In this document: positions 45,001-54,888 of the stretch, piece after piece
How positions within the stretch are numbered: position 1 is the stretch's first letter
How the letters are laid out: every line of letters starts with the position of its first letter
From: Chroococcidiopsis sp. TS-821
Lineage (GTDB): Bacteria > Cyanobacteriota > Cyanobacteriia > Cyanobacteriales > Chroococcidiopsidaceae
Assembly: GCF_002939305.1 (NCBI RefSeq)
Contig: NZ_MVDI01000003.1
Coordinates: forward strand, 124,001-188,000
Direction: 5' to 3'
DNA: 64,000 nucleotides
The notes under the pieces: model-generated
Database searches by the model: none
What the model was told of the DNA's origin: nothing
Seen by the model: the letters and a program-made list of their open reading frames with translations, nothing else
Made by a program: the position numbers and the translations under genes

Positions 45001-48000
45001 AGGGATTGAAACCTTTTACCACAAAATCCACAGCCAGACCGCGCACGTATTTCAATTAATACAAATCCCTATCAGGGATTGAAACAGGAGTACTGCTTGC
45101 GCTTGCAGCATCCAGACATGATTTCAATTAATACAAATCCCTATCAGGGATTGAAACAGAGCCCGCATAAATTGGCTGTCGTGCCGTGATGGGATTTCAA
45201 TTAATACAAATCCCTATCAGGGATTGAAACAAAAATGACAGAAATCCTTACACCATAAGGATTAATTTCAATTAATACAAATCCCTATCAGGGATTGAAA
45301 CAAAGAGCTTTTAGAGAATGCAGAACCAATTACAGTGAGGGATAAGATTTCAATTAATACAAATCCCTATCAGGGATTGAAACTAGTAAGGGCACCGGTA
45401 TAGAAATTCTTTTAAAAATTTCAATTAATACAAATCCCTATCAGGGATTGAAACTTTACAGGACTGGCGCGAAATGCTTTCTTTGTAAATATTTCAATTA
45501 ATACAAATCCCTATCAGGGATTGAAACTCATCAATACCTTCTTGCAGGGAACATCCTATGTCGGATTTCAATTAATACAAATCCCTATCAGGGATTGAAA
45601 CGCCCTTGCCCCTCGGATCGCCGATGCAGTTCCACAATTTCAATTAATACAAATCCCTATCAGGGATTGAAACACTCAAAAGCAACATCAAAGATGAGAC
45701 GCGCCACATTTCAATTAATACAAATCCCTATCAGGGATTGAAACTCAAGGTATCCGTCGCTGAAGACCCCACAGTAAGATTTCAATTAATACAAATCCCT
45801 ATCAGGGATTGAAACGTAAGCGCAATAGTGTGGAAGACTCTTGCAACCCCATTTCAATTAATACAAATCCCTATCAGGGATTGAAACAGCGAAGGCTTCT
45901 GGAGAGAAAGTGTAGGTGGCAGGAGAATTTCAATTAATACAAATCCCTATCAGGGATTGAAACGACAAGATAGTTGGAGAAAAAGAATTAAACCAAAATT
46001 TCAATTAATACAAATCCCTATCAGGGATTGAAACATCGATGGCAGTCACTGGGACTGGGATGCGGAAACCAATTTCAATTAATACAAATCCCTATCAGGG
46101 ATTGAAACCTGCCAGTGTAGAGGGGCTAGCAACTACGCTTTTGGATTTCAATTAATACAAATCCCTATCAGGGATTGAAACTGTAGCCGCCCCGACCGCC
46201 ACCTTTGAATATGCAATTTCAATTAATACAAATCCCTATCAGGGATTGAAACTGGTTAAGCGATCGCGGCTTTACTGGCGGAGAAACTGATTTCAATTAA
46301 TACAAATCCCTATCAGGGATTGAAACCTCGATTCTCGTTATCAGTTAATACCCTGTCTCGCTATTTCAATTAATACAAATCCCTATCAGGGATTGAAACC
46401 CATCGTAAAGAAGCGAGTTGTGTTACACTTGATAATCCAAAATTTCAATTAATACAAATCCCTATCAGGGATTGAAACAAACCACACTTCACCTAGGTAA
46501 ATCGTCCCTTTTTTTAGAATTTCAATTAATACAAATCCCTATCAGGGATTGAAACGATAATTGTTTAACCATAGGGTAACTTGAGTATGTATTTCAATTA
46601 ATACAAATCCCTATCAGGGATTGAAACGCGTTTGCCCCGTGCATTTTTCGGAATTTAGAGTGCAAAGATTTCAATTAATACAAATCCCTATCAGGGATTG
46701 AAACCCCGATTGGATACACCTACATCAGCCAAAAGGAGATAGAATTTCAATTAATACAAATCCCTATCAGGGATTGAAACTAGCGCGTTCTGAGAAGCTG
46801 TCAACTGAGTCGTTGATTTCAATTAATACAAATCCCTATCAGGGATTGAAACAAAGATGGTTAATCCTTTCGACGAAATTTTCAAGCAATTTCAATTAAT
46901 ACAAATCCCTATCAGGGATTGAAACAATTACCCGAATCAGTGCTCTGTTGCGCCCTCCTGCATTTCAATTAATACAAATCCCTATCAGGGATTGAAACCG
47001 GAAAGCTAGGATCTTGGAAAGGAGAGTCAGCGGATTTCAATTAATACAAATCCCTATCAGGGATTGAAACCTTTTGGAAGATTGAGATCGAATTTCGAGA
47101 TTCTCTAGCTCTAATTTCAATTAATACAAATCCCTATCAGGGATTGAAACGAATTTTTGGAGACGCAAACAAAAACACAAATACATTTCAATTAATACAA
47201 ATCCCTATCAGGGATTGAAACTACATCTACCGCAGTAAGGGTGGTGGTTTCGGAGATTTCAATTAATACAAATCCCTATCAGGGATTGAAACCACCTGTA
47301 AGTGACACCCAAGCGGAATAAGGGCTATTTCAATTAATACAAATCCCTATCAGGGATTGAAACAAAGTAAGGAACCTGAAAGGACTCGTAAGCAAGCTCC
47401 GGAGATTTCAATTAATACAAATCCCTATCAGGGATTGAAACTTCTAAATTGTGAATTTGAAGGGAGTGGCTACAAAATTTCAATTAATACAAATCCCTAT
47501 CAGGGATTGAAACCGAAGGTGCAAAAGTATTGACAAAATCATCCAAGTTTATTTCAATTAATACAAATCCCTATCAGGGATTGAAACTGCCGTAAAGGCG
47601 CTGGTGGAAAAATGAAAACCAAGGTAAATTTCAATTAATACAAATCCCTATCAGGGATTGAAACGCAGATCAGCCAATTCGGTGGAGGGGAGGAGACACT
47701 ATTTCAATTAATACAAATCCCTATCAGGGATTGAAACCCTGTCAGCTCTACAGGTCTCCCCCCTTGTACCCGAATTTCAATTAATACAAATCCCTATCAG
47801 GGATTGAAACCTTTACGAACGAGGCAATTGAGACGATCAAGATAATTTCAATTAATACAAATCCCTATCAGGGATTGAAACAAACCTACTACCTAGGAGA
47901 AGAGGCGATTGACTATTTCAATTAATACAAATCCCTATCAGGGATTGAAACGGGGTAGCTTGCCCGCCTTCCTTAATAAGTTCCTCATTTCAATTAATAC

Positions 48001-49246
48001 AAATCCCTATCAGGGATTGAAACTACGGGGAAGGAATTTTTCTGGGCAGCGGCTTACTATTTCAATTAATACAAATCCCTATCAGGGATTGAAACTTGAG
48101 AATCTCTATTTCTAAAAAAAAAAATGCAATCATTTCAATTAATACAAATCCCTATCAGGGATTGAAACGTTTCTCGATCAATCATCTCCTCGTACTCCCA
48201 AATGAATTTCAATTAATACAAATCCCTATCAGGGATTGAAACTAACGCGCAAGGGATTTGAGCTTCCAGTATCTCTATTTCAATTAATACAAATCCCTAT
48301 CAGGGATTGAAACGATTTTCCTTGTCTCAGGATTTGGAGGGAAATCGCATTTCAATTAATACAAATCCCTATCAGGGATTGAAACGCAGTGAACTGCGGT
48401 AACCTTACCTTGTGGAATTTCAATTAATACAAATCCCTATCAGGGATTGAAACGCAGGATTCCGCCCAGCAATCTCAGGAGCGAATGCAATTTCAATTAA
48501 TACAAATCCCTATCAGGGATTGAAACCCCATCGGGCTGAACTGGTCTGAGGTGTTCTGGGGTGAATTTCAATTAATACAAATCCCTATCAGGGATTGAAA
48601 CCAGATGACATTTATACTTCTGATTTTATTCCTGATAAATTTCAATTAATACAAATCCCTATCAGGGATTGAAACCCTGCAGTGCCTTGCTGGTGCCGAA
48701 ATGCCAGTATTTCAATTAATACAAATCCCTATCAGGGATTGAAACTTTCACTGCCCCTAGATTCACATGGCTCAGGAGATTTCAATTAATACAAATCCCT
48801 ATCAGGGATTGAAACCTCGGCATCCCAAGGTTCTTCAGCTTCCCAAGGTTATTTCAATTAATACAAATCCCTATCAGGGATTGAAACCTTCTTTTCTTTC
48901 TTGATTGTGAGGGGATTCAGTTGATTTCAATTAATACAAATCCCTATCAGGGATTGAAACCCAGGTTCGGAGGTTTGGGTATCTCCCGCCGAACATTTCA
49001 ATTAATACAAATCCCTATCAGGGATTGAAACGCGCCGGCAGGTAAATCAGGTATAATAAAGGAAATTTCAATTAATACAAATCCCTATCAGGGATTGAAA
49101 CGCTGGAAATAAATTCCAAGCGCAAGGCAGAGATATTTCAATTAATACAAATCCCTATCAGGGATTGAGACACGTTTGTTTTCATTTTCTTTGCCTGCTT
49201 TTTCCAGAGATTTCAAGTAATACAAATCCTTATCAGGAATTGAAAT
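42058..49246 (+). CRISPR. Type I-D CRISPR array, 99 repeats and 98 spacers
   Basis: I counted 99 repeats of 37 nt, beginning ATTTCAATTAATACAAAT and ending TATCAGGGATTGAAAC. The stem AATCCCT/AGGGATT and the ATTGAAAC handle are typical. Repeats are essentially invariant until the last two: repeat 98 (49135-49171) ends GAGAC, and repeat 99 (49210-49246) has four changes. Spacers are 31-45 nt, mostly 33-37, and all look distinct. Spacer pairs 11/12 and 36/37 share their first 11 and 10 nt. Spacers 28, 40 and 58 contain the HIP1 octamer. Transcription is rightward from the leader. Confidence 0.99.
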
Positions 49247-49441
49247 GCTACATACCCATGTATTAAGTAAAAGAAAATCACTTAAAATCAATCCTATTCA
49301 ACAATTGTAATCAAAGATTGACGTTATCCTTTGGTACAGTTTTCTTTGTAATTAATGATATGTTTCTATGCATGTTTTTCGTTGAGCGTTTACTCAACCT
49401 CTTATCTATAAATATTTCTTTTCAAGAAACTCTTATGCTAG

Positions 49442-49850
49442 CTAAGGCGGGCAGGTAGAAGAGCGATCGCGACGATCGCTAAATAAAATCGGCGCAGAAA
49501 CAGTTTCCAGCTTTGCAACGTTTTGAATTCGAGTGGTTCGATACCAATCTTGCCGCACCAGAATCAAGGTAAACTTGGGCAGCACTATGCCAAAGGCGAT
49601 CGCAGCGATTGGAGTCAGCCCGTTGATGTACCAAAGAACTCCGACACCCACACTTGCGATCGCATCATACATCACCCCTAGAACGAGCGATCCAGTCTTG
49701 GGATTGCGCAGTTTCACGGTAAAAATGGCACTGCTAAAAAAAACGCCACATTTAGGAGCCACAAACCTAGTATCGAAACCATTCAAGTTGCGGTTGTCGC
49801 AATATAGGTAAAAGGGGCAGCAAGGCAAACAGCAGCATGAGAATGAAGTA
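49442..49850 (-). pseudogene. Decayed membrane-protein gene, possibly YwiC-like
   Basis: A 128-codon open frame reads FFSSAIFTVKLRNPKTGSLV, LGVMYDAIASVGVGVLWYIN and TLILVRQDWYRTTRIQNVAK. Coding then continues in other frames on both sides: upstream ILMLLFALLPLFTYIATTAT and LGLWLLNVAFFLA, downstream LAIVAIALLPARLS. All are apolar helices. The pattern fits a polytopic membrane protein with at least two frameshifts and a lost N-terminus. The YwiC-like family is my best guess and is not certain. It lies 196 bp beyond the array. Confidence 0.6.
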
Positions 49851-50002
49851 TGTCAGAATTTGTTAATTTATTTGATTCTAATTGAGCGATCGCGCAGCTA
49901 TTTTGTAAAAATGAATACAGAAATATTCAAATAGCTTTCCCCTTTTTGCTATAGGGAAACGTTTTGCATTCAGTTTTCATGGATTTAAGACGGAGAACGA
50001 GT

Positions 50003-50251
50003 ATGTCCCTGCAATCAACAGAGCCAATTTGTCGTCCGGTGTCTGCAAAAGAAGTAGCGATCGCGGCAAGTTGGAATCCTGTTTGCCACATCACTTATAC
50101 GCGCGATACTTGGGTTAAGCTGCTGCAATCGCCTAGTGATTATGCATTTGACGAAGCTAAGTTGCTCTGTCAGGAATCTCTAGAGACTTGGCGTGCCTGG
50201 GTACCAGACTATGGTGAAGTTGTGCTCGACAGAAGCGATTTCTATTGTTGA
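50003..50251 (+). CDS. Hypothetical protein, 82 aa
   Basis: ATG 50003 (MSLQSTEPICRPVSAKEVAI) has GGAGAA upstream. The frame is open from 49964. The rest (ASWNPVCHITYTRDTWVKLL, LCQESLETWRAWVPDYGEVV) is acidic, tryptophan-rich and soluble, with no domain I recognise. A second small gene follows after 27 bp, so the two may form a pair. Confidence 0.65.
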   Translation: MSLQSTEPICRPVSAKEVAIAASWNPVCHITYTRDTWVKLLQSPSDYAFDEAKLLCQESLETWRAWVPDYGEVVLDRSDFYC

Positions 50252-50278
50252 TTGAAAAAATCAAATTGGTCAAGAGCA

Positions 50279-50515
50279 ATGAACACCGAGTCAGTTATTG
50301 ATTGGAATGAAATGTTTGAGTATCTACCAGGAATGCTTGTAGAACTCAAAAATGACCCAGGCGTTTTGCATCGAATTGATTATTATGAAGCTATGATGGT
50401 GCCTCCTATTTGGTTGGTCAGCGATCCGCGTCCGCGTTACCCTAGTGAGTTGCGGATTGTGTCGCGTCGAGAAGTACAAAGCTGTGAGTTAAAGCCACAA
50501 CCATCATTAGTGTAA
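50279..50515 (+). CDS. Hypothetical protein, 78 aa
   Basis: ATG 50279 (MNTESVIDWNEMFEYLPGML). The protein is soluble and reads like a small beta-rich domain (LVELKNDPGVLHRIDYYEAM, PIWLVSDPRPRYPSELRIVS). Not recognised. It follows the 82-aa gene on the same strand, so co-expression is likely. No toxin or antitoxin signature is seen. Confidence 0.6.
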   Translation: MNTESVIDWNEMFEYLPGMLVELKNDPGVLHRIDYYEAMMVPPIWLVSDPRPRYPSELRIVSRREVQSCELKPQPSLV

Positions 50516-50771
50516 TAATCTGCTTCAAACTAGAGTCTTTCTTAATTCACTTCAGACGCTCTGATAGAGTTGTTTAACTTCAGTCAAGCTTGGCTCTAAA
50601 ACAATTCTTCTTGAGTTTGTATAAAGTTAGGTTACCTTGCGTTGTTTTCCCACGGGTATAAAGCGTAGATTTTATTTAGGTACTACCGAAACTGAGCTAC
50701 CTCAATAAAAGAAATAACAATCTTTGTCAGACTATAAAACAATCACTAAAGTTTTAACGGTTAGGACAATT

Positions 50772-51209
50772 ATGCCAGCACTACAACGGACTGCATCAGC
50801 GACTTGGAATGGCACCGTGAAAGAAGGGCAAGGTCAAATTAGTGCAGCAAGTGGAGTACTGCACAATGTTCCCTACAGCTTTGCTACGCGGTTTGAGAAT
50901 CAATCAGGAACCAATCCAGAAGAACTCATTGCTGCGGCTCATGCAGCGTGCTACAGCATGGCACTGACGCTAACGCTCAACGAAAAAGGATACCAGCCGC
51001 AACAGGTTCAAACCCAGGCTACGTGCACTATTGAATCTCAGGATGGAGGCTTCAAAATCGCGAAGATGCGTTTAGAAACACAAGGTCAGATATCAGGTAT
51101 TGATGCTGAAACATTTAATCAGATTGCGCGCGAAGCTGAACAGATTTGTCCTGTTTCTAATGCATTACGAGGTAATGTAGCGATCGACTTAGAAGCTTCT
51201 TTGAAATAA
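50772..51209 (+). CDS. OsmC/Ohr-family peroxiredoxin-like protein
   Basis: 145 aa from ATG 50772 (MPALQRTASATWNGTVKEGQ). The frame is open from 50724. It has the two redox cysteines of the OsmC family in the usual places: AAHAACYSMALTLTLNEKGY and EQICPVSNALRGNVAIDLEA. It reduces organic hydroperoxides in the cytosol. It appears monocistronic. Whether OsmC or Ohr type is not settled by sequence; the N-terminal SATWNG favours OsmC. Confidence 0.9.
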   Translation: MPALQRTASATWNGTVKEGQGQISAASGVLHNVPYSFATRFENQSGTNPEELIAAAHAACYSMALTLTLNEKGYQPQQVQTQATCTIESQDGGFKIAKMRLETQGQISGIDAETFNQIAREAEQICPVSNALRGNVAIDLEASLK

Positions 51210-51462
51210 AATTAGCTGTTGATAGAAATAAGTCTTGATACTGTCTAAGGATGTGCCCCAATGATTGAGCTTCCTATTTACAGAGTTTGAGTGTTTCTCT
51301 TACCAGACAGCCATCTAATTACTGATTTTAAGTTACCAAGTAAAAATTTTGCATACTTTCAAGCGATCGCACCTTTTGCATCAATAGGAGTATTTAGTTC
51401 AAAGCTTCGATAGAGTTTGAAACCCTGAACTTATAATAAACACTCCCATTGCAATAATTTTT

Positions 51463-53697
51463 CTAAGGCACTTCAATGGGAATTAGAGTATTTTCTGGTA
51501 AGTAACTGCGAAAACTGCCTTCATCAGCTAGCACTAAAACCAACCGTAATGGATAATCTGGAGGCATTTGCAAATCAGCCCACGGTACAGCAATTTCCAA
51601 GCATTTGTTCAGTGCTACAGTAGCGCGACTGTAACGTGGGTGCCATTGATAATGTTCTCCAGCTTCCTGAAAATGAACTGATTGAGTGAGCAAATTGATT
51701 TCTAGCTGATGGTGGTATAAATAGTTGAGCGGAGCTTCATTTGGTACATCATCTAGTGGCACTGGGCTGTTGTGCATTGTGCGATCGGGATAAAACCACA
51801 GTAAGTGTAACTCTGAAGGTAGATCGCGCCCTGGTTGTACGCCCTGTTTTAAATCAACACGCAGGTAGAAATTTAGGTGATCTACTCCATACCATATCCG
51901 CTGGATCGCACTATTTTTGTGCATTGTTCCGCGCGCTCCACCGATTTCCAAGCGTCCAGCACGATCCCAGTCTTGTTCGTCACCCATACCATCGATAACA
52001 GGATGAATAAAGCCTTGGGGTTGACGATCGCCTTGAACTTCATGCGATTCCACAGGTTGGCGCAAATATGGTGGAATAGGTTCATTTAGTGCTTGATAAA
52101 TTCCGCACAAATGTTCGCGAAATAGTTGGTCAAAAATCGCATCTTGATTTGAGGTATGACCTTCACCAAACCACCAAAACCAGTCAGAACCCTCTGCAGC
52201 ATACAACGCTTCCCAAGCTTCGGGGTTATTTTCTTCGGTTGCTTCAGGATGTTTAGCAAGTACAGCCCTAGCTTCAGCTAGCATATCCCAAGCACGATTC
52301 TTGGCAGGATCGCCGATCCACGTTGTAAAGCTACCATCTACCCAGGAACCACTATGTAATTGTTTTCCTGGAATTGTTGCTGTAGGAGGGAATGCTTCCA
52401 GAAATTCTGAGACAGTGACAAGTTTGATGTGTGGATGATCGCTGAGAGTTTGATACAAATTCTCCAAAAAAGGCTTACCATCTTGCGGGTAAAATTCCCA
52501 GCAGTTCTCGCCATCAAGCGCGATTGTTACCAACCAAGGCTGTTCAGGTTGACGATGTTTGTGCGAGTGCGCGATCGCTTCTAAGTGTCCGACTAAATCT
52601 GTCGCTGCTTGTTTGGCTGGCATTGAGCCATAAGTAAAACCAATTAAATCAGATAAGCGGTGGTCGCGAAAGACAATTGCTAAATCGCCTGCGGCGGTTT
52701 CTAAACGATACGGACGATAAAGTAGTTCAGGTTCGCATACATTACCCGCACCATCGCGATGGAAAAAGTGGTGTAGTGTCCAGCCTAAGACAGCTTCATC
52801 TGATACAATCCAGTTGAATCCTTGCTTGACAATATAAGGCAAAATTTCCGGACTCACCGACTGTTCTGAAGGCCATAATCCGCGAGGTTCTCTTCCAAAG
52901 CGGTCTTGATATAATTCCCACGCTTTATACAAGTGCCGAGGAATATCTTCTGCCCATTGAAATCGGTGTTGGGGCAGTGTCATATTGGGTACAGCAACGC
53001 GCCCCGAATTGGTATCGGCAAGTAACGGCAAAATGGGGTGCGTATAAGGCGTTGTGGTAACTTCCAACTGTCCTGCATTCTGCATTTCGCGATGCTGAGG
53101 AATAATTCTCCCCAAAATGTCACGTTGCTTAGAATAAATCCGCTGGCGATCGCTTAAAGTAAAATTCCGCCCTTGCTGCAACCATGCAGCGATTTCTGGA
53201 TCGTCCCAAAATAGCGGATCGATCCACGCGAGATTATGCCATGCCAATAAATCGCTATAATCTTGTAACTGCCAATTTTCTAAACACCACGCTTTACCTT
53301 GTTCTTGTCTTTGGTGGTACAACTCGGCATAACGGGGGTGCGGGTCAATTAACGTGTGGTGATTCGCATCAAAAAAGTGTTCAACGATAAACTGTCGTTG
53401 TGCTTGTGAGAGTTGCTCGGTTGGCGTCAAGCTTATAGCTAAATACGGGTCAAATGCCGTGCCAGCGATATAATCTTCGAGTTGCAGAATCAACGAAGGA
53501 ACCAAGTTGACGGTTTGATGCAACTTTGGATAGCGTGCGAGGAGTAATACTAAATCTAAATAATCTTTTGTGCCATGTAGCCGTACCCAAGGTAGTCGGT
53601 ATTGACTGCGTGCAGACAAAGAAATACTGCTATCTCGACCTTTGTACAATGGCTGGTGTTGGTGCCAAATGAATGCAACGTATAGAGGATGCGCCAT
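51463..53697 (-). CDS. Glycoside hydrolase family 57 protein
   Basis: 744-aa GH57 enzyme of the alpha-amylase/amylopullulanase type. Conserved regions in order: YVAFIWHQHQPLY at the N-terminus, then GLWPSEQSVSPEIL with the catalytic Glu nucleophile, WIVSDEAVLGW and TIALDGENCWEFYPQDG with the acid/base Asp. The C-terminal ~200 residues form an extra beta-rich domain (INLLTQSVHFQEAGEHYQWH). Probably acts on glycogen or another alpha-glucan in the cytosol; no signal peptide. It is a single gene. Confidence 0.92.
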   Translation of the reverse strand: MAHPLYVAFIWHQHQPLYKGRDSSISLSARSQYRLPWVRLHGTKDYLDLVLLLARYPKLHQTVNLVPSLILQLEDYIAGTAFDPYLAISLTPTEQLSQAQRQFIVEHFFDANHHTLIDPHPRYAELYHQRQEQGKAWCLENWQLQDYSDLLAWHNLAWIDPLFWDDPEIAAWLQQGRNFTLSDRQRIYSKQRDILGRIIPQHREMQNAGQLEVTTTPYTHPILPLLADTNSGRVAVPNMTLPQHRFQWAEDIPRHLYKAWELYQDRFGREPRGLWPSEQSVSPEILPYIVKQGFNWIVSDEAVLGWTLHHFFHRDGAGNVCEPELLYRPYRLETAAGDLAIVFRDHRLSDLIGFTYGSMPAKQAATDLVGHLEAIAHSHKHRQPEQPWLVTIALDGENCWEFYPQDGKPFLENLYQTLSDHPHIKLVTVSEFLEAFPPTATIPGKQLHSGSWVDGSFTTWIGDPAKNRAWDMLAEARAVLAKHPEATEENNPEAWEALYAAEGSDWFWWFGEGHTSNQDAIFDQLFREHLCGIYQALNEPIPPYLRQPVESHEVQGDRQPQGFIHPVIDGMGDEQDWDRAGRLEIGGARGTMHKNSAIQRIWYGVDHLNFYLRVDLKQGVQPGRDLPSELHLLWFYPDRTMHNSPVPLDDVPNEAPLNYLYHHQLEINLLTQSVHFQEAGEHYQWHPRYSRATVALNKCLEIAVPWADLQMPPDYPLRLVLVLADEGSFRSYLPENTLIPIEVP

Positions 53698-53820
53698 AAG
53701 CGAGGGGCTAGAGGCTAGGTATTACTAGGTTTATCAGAAAGTCAAAAAAACTATTATATTTTCTTAACCACTTTAGCCTAATTTGCCTTCCTAGTCTCTA
53801 GTCCCTTTATTATCTATTGA

Positions 53821-54051
53821 CTACAGTACTTGCTCAACTTCTGCAATTTCTGGAATCATTTCGCGCAAACGGCGTTCGATACCCATTTTCAGCGTCATTG
53901 TCGAGCTAGGACAAGCACCACACGCGCCTTGCAGCCGCAACTTGACTACAGGACCATCTAGTTCGACCAACTCGACATTACCGCCATCAGACATTAGGTA
54001 AGGACGCAATTCATCCAGAACTGTTTCTACATTATTTACTGTCAGTTCCAT
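53821..54051 (-). CDS. NifU-like Fe-S scaffold protein
   Basis: 76-aa single NifU C-terminal domain. [20 protein letters not shown] is followed by [13 protein letters not shown] and the CxxC cluster-binding motif in [20 protein letters not shown]. This is the Nfu/CnfU type that carries Fe-S clusters to photosystem and other targets in cyanobacteria and chloroplasts. Length is as expected. It stands apart from its neighbours by 80 bp or more. Confidence 0.94.
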   Translation of the reverse strand: MELTVNNVETVLDELRPYLMSDGGNVELVELDGPVVKLRLQGACGACPSSTMTLKMGIERRLREMIPEIAEVEQVL

Positions 54052-54134
54052 TGATTTAGACCTCGTTCAGCTTGTAAATAGTTGATACATCGATCCTAGA
54101 TCTAATTTGCAATCGCCCGCAGCCGGTAACTTCA

Positions 54135-54791
54135 TTATGCCTCGACTGTTGCGGGTTCAAGCAACTTGATATTTGAGAAATTAAATTCTGTCGTGGTGCG
54201 TTCTCCGTTCTCATACGAATGAATCACTTGCTTTGTCATTACGTAGTAATCACCTACTTTTTCATAAGTATCTTCAAACTTTAAAACTCGAATGACATCA
54301 TTCGTTTGCGGATTGCGAAATACAGCGTCGTAGCGGGATGCAACGTAACCATTGCCAGTATCTAAACTTTCATGGGTGTCAATAACGAACGCCATGCGTC
54401 CCATAACGCGGCTAACTTGGCAAATTTCTGTACCGCGAATTTTGTAATTAGACCCCATTGAATCGCCCTTCACGAGGATCTCAACCGCGCCGGAAGCATC
54501 GGTTTCACCCAAATTAAATTCATGCTTACCATGCGATTGCTCAAAACTAGAGCGTTTGCGATGCGTTACGATATCGCGCAGTTGCGTGTAAACACTCTCT
54601 TGTACTTCTTCATTGTCAATACCAGTAACTTCTACACTCCAATCGCGATTGATGCGTATATGCCCGGTGTAGACTTCAGAACCTTGCTTCAACTCCACAT
54701 CAGCACTATATCCGGGAAAGTTTTCATCCCAGGTATAGCGATTCTCATAAGCAGTTTTAAATATTTCAGTGGCACTCAATTGCTGTGTCAT
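54135..54791 (-). CDS. DUF3386-family protein
   Basis: 218 aa, a cyanobacterial conserved protein. It begins MTQQLSATEIFKTAYENRYT and contains WDENFPGYSADVELKQGSEV, GHIRINRDWSVEVTGIDNEE and ICQVSRVMGRMAFVIDTHES. It appears beta-rich and soluble with no membrane span. The function of DUF3386 is not known to me. It lies between the nfu gene and the SLH lipoprotein gene, all on the minus strand. Confidence 0.85.
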   Translation of the reverse strand: MTQQLSATEIFKTAYENRYTWDENFPGYSADVELKQGSEVYTGHIRINRDWSVEVTGIDNEEVQESVYTQLRDIVTHRKRSSFEQSHGKHEFNLGETDASGAVEILVKGDSMGSNYKIRGTEICQVSRVMGRMAFVIDTHESLDTGNGYVASRYDAVFRNPQTNDVIRVLKFEDTYEKVGDYYVMTKQVIHSYENGERTTTEFNFSNIKLLEPATVEA

Positions 54792-54888
54792 GTAACCATT
54801 CTGATTTCAACGTTACTATTATCTCTTGTCGGAGGAGTGAGGGGTGAGCGATTAGTGGTTAGTGACTGATGGGTGGCTAATGAAAAGG

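Noticed and set aside
42589-48115. Open frames at 42589-42807, 44790-45059 and 47909-48115 coding for repeated ISINTNPYQGLK
   Set aside because: They are the CRISPR repeat read in one frame, with spacers between; not genes.
49442-49828. 128-aa frame as an intact hypothetical gene
   Set aside because: Apolar helices continue in other frames on both sides, so a pseudogene is more likely.
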